Assembly (NCBI GenBank): GCA_017512805.1
Contig: JAFWES010000046.1
Coordinates: 1-64,000, forward strand
Source of the DNA: Clostridia bacterium
GTDB taxonomy: Bacteria; Bacillota; Clostridia; Christensenellales; Aristaeellaceae
DNA length: 64,000 nucleotides
Direction of reading: 5' to 3'
A program made the position numbers and the translations under genes. This document shows, in pieces, positions 62,883 through 64,000 of the stretch. The notes under the pieces are model-generated. The model worked only from the letters and a program-made list of their open reading frames with translations, had not been told where the DNA came from and ran no database searches. Every line of letters begins with the position of its first letter. Position 1 is the stretch's first letter.

Positions 62883-64000
62883 TCATCGGAACGGGTTCAG
62901 ACGCATGACGGTTTCCCAGCACGCCTCCGGCGTCATGCTGCCTTCCGCTACGGCGGGCACGCACTCCATCAGCCACGCTTCCCGGGCGGCGGCGTTCATG
63001 CCGTCCTGAATGGGGCTGAGCATCAGATGGCCGGCCTCGATCAGGGAGGCGGCCGATTCCGCCAGTTTCCCCGTCAGGCTCGCGCCTGCCAGCTGATTCC
63101 GGCTGTCCTCCCGGGTCAGATAAGCCAGAAGGCCCACCGCCGCGTCCCGGATGGCGGGCTGGCTGTAGGCGCGGCGCGTCAGATAAAAGCCCATGGACAC
63201 GCCGCCGATGTAGGCGGCCGGCCGGGCGTCCGGGATCAGGGGAGGCACCGGAAGCACCGCGGTGCGGTTCATCTCTTCCTCCGTCATCTGCAGGGCAAAC
63301 CAGCTGCCGTTGACCATCATGGCCGCTTCCCCGCCGCGAAACAGGGACTCGGCGCTCCGCGCGTCCATCAGGGACGCCTGGGAAGGAAACGCGCCGGCGT
63401 CCGCCAGCTCCCTGAGCAGGGCCATCCCCTGTATCCAGGAGGGCGGTACCTCCGCCAGGCTGCCCGGCCGGACCTGCTGCTCCTCCGGGGTGGCGCAGGC
63501 CAGAATCGCCATCTCAGCCACATAATGGGGCTCATCCATCAGCGAAAGGGCGATGGGGGTGACGCCCTGGGCCCGGAATCCCCGGACGGCTTCCATCAGA
63601 TGCGCCCAGGTGTCCGGCAGGGGAAGGTCATACCGGTCAAACAGCTCCGTGTTGCACAGCAGCCCTTCCCAGAAGGGGCGGACGGGAATGGCGTATACCT
63701 CCCCGTCCGCCTCCCGCAGCGCGTCGCTGAGGGGAAGGTCCAGGGAGGGATAGTCCCCGTTGATTTCCGCAATGGGAACCACCCGGGAAAGCAGGGGCTG
63801 GGAATCCGCGCTCCTGGCGAAGAAAAAGAGGATATCCGGCTCGTTGCCGGCGGCAAAATCGCTCAGCACGCTCTGCTTCCAGCTTTCGCTGCTGGCGCTG
63901 GACCGGTCCACGACGGTGCAGCCGTATTCCGCCTCAAAGGACTGCAGCAAATGGGCGTAAACGGTGGCGGAGGCGTCATCCCCGGCGAAGGAGGAGGCGG
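62883..64000 (-). CDS. Sugar-binding protein, N-terminus outside the window
   Basis: The frame is open to the window end (at least 372 codons) with no start; the apparent TTG at 63950 is internal. The visible part begins VYAHLLQSFEAEYGCTV, the helix near the N-terminus of family 1 sugar receptors, and includes YAIPVRPFWEGLLCNTELF and AAMMVNGSWF, typical of such receptors. It is encoded with a YesN-like regulator, which suggests it may serve as a sensing receptor for a kinase rather than transport only. Confidence 0.85.
   Translation of the reverse strand, partial: ASSFAGDDASATVYAHLLQSFEAEYGCTVVDRSSASSESWKQSVLSDFAAGNEPDILFFFARSADSQPLLSRVVPIAEINGDYPSLDLPLSDALREADGEVYAIPVRPFWEGLLCNTELFDRYDLPLPDTWAHLMEAVRGFRAQGVTPIALSLMDEPHYVAEMAILACATPEEQQVRPGSLAEVPPSWIQGMALLRELADAGAFPSQASLMDARSAESLFRGGEAAMMVNGSWFALQMTEEEMNRTAVLPVPPLIPDARPAAYIGGVSMGFYLTRRAYSQPAIRDAAVGLLAYLTREDSRNQLAGASLTGKLAESAASLIEAGHLMLSPIQDGMNAAAREAWLMECVPAVAEGSMTPEACWETVMRLNPFR

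Overview
The window is GC-rich DNA that looks like a chromosome segment of a gut-type member of the Clostridia. Pointers are the YesM/YesN-type two-component systems, Lpl/Ytc-type sugar ABC transporters without ATPase genes, DUF3048 and clostripain-family proteins, and strong GGAGG ribosome binding sites. A Christensenellales-like lineage is my guess from the cleavable, cysteine-free signal peptides; it is not proven by the sequence. I see no phage, insertion sequence, CRISPR array or rRNA gene.

Left part. Positions 1-310 hold the end of a tRNA cluster (Met or Ile2, Glu, Pro) with a consensus promoter. Positions 464-7965 are a complete sialic-acid island. An SGNH esterase, nanK, nanE and a GntR/FCD repressor read leftward; a solute-binding protein, two permeases and nanA read rightward. 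The divergent gap between them carries two promoters and palindromic operators. Positions 8034-14294 hold an aryl-pyruvate module (ACT protein, PaaK, IorB, IorA) and a divergent acyl-CoA ligase.

Middle part. Positions 14344-23968 are mostly leftward housekeeping genes: RluA-type pseudouridine synthase, a secreted protein of unknown function, a coiled-coil protein, coaD, rsmD, a membrane protein, alr, murC, yhbY and obg. Positions 24055-30260 carry UPF0210 and UPF0237 proteins followed by a second, paralogous PaaK-IorB-IorA module and a class-I amidotransferase-like hydrolase. Next come a split cobalamin-dependent methionine synthase, an L,D-transpeptidase, a DUF3048 protein, a highly structured non-coding stretch, a beta-CASP metallo-hydrolase and a cytoplasmic alpha-amylase.

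Right part. Positions 39810-44796 form a small unit: a secreted 175-residue protein, a clostripain-like secreted protease and a MalT/LuxR-type regulator. Two of its promoters share the same dyad just upstream of the -35 box. Positions 44985-60323 are a polysaccharide-uptake block: two ABC systems (one binding protein and two permeases each) flanking an AraC-type membrane sensor, a YesN-like regulator and a YesM-like kinase, followed by a divergent GH106-like glycoside hydrolase. A phosphohexomutase, another YesN-like regulator and a binding protein cut by the window edge complete the region.

Two families of dispersed hairpin repeats run through the intergenic spaces. One behaves as a stock terminator with a conserved loop; the other is a palindromic, MITE-like element in short and long forms.
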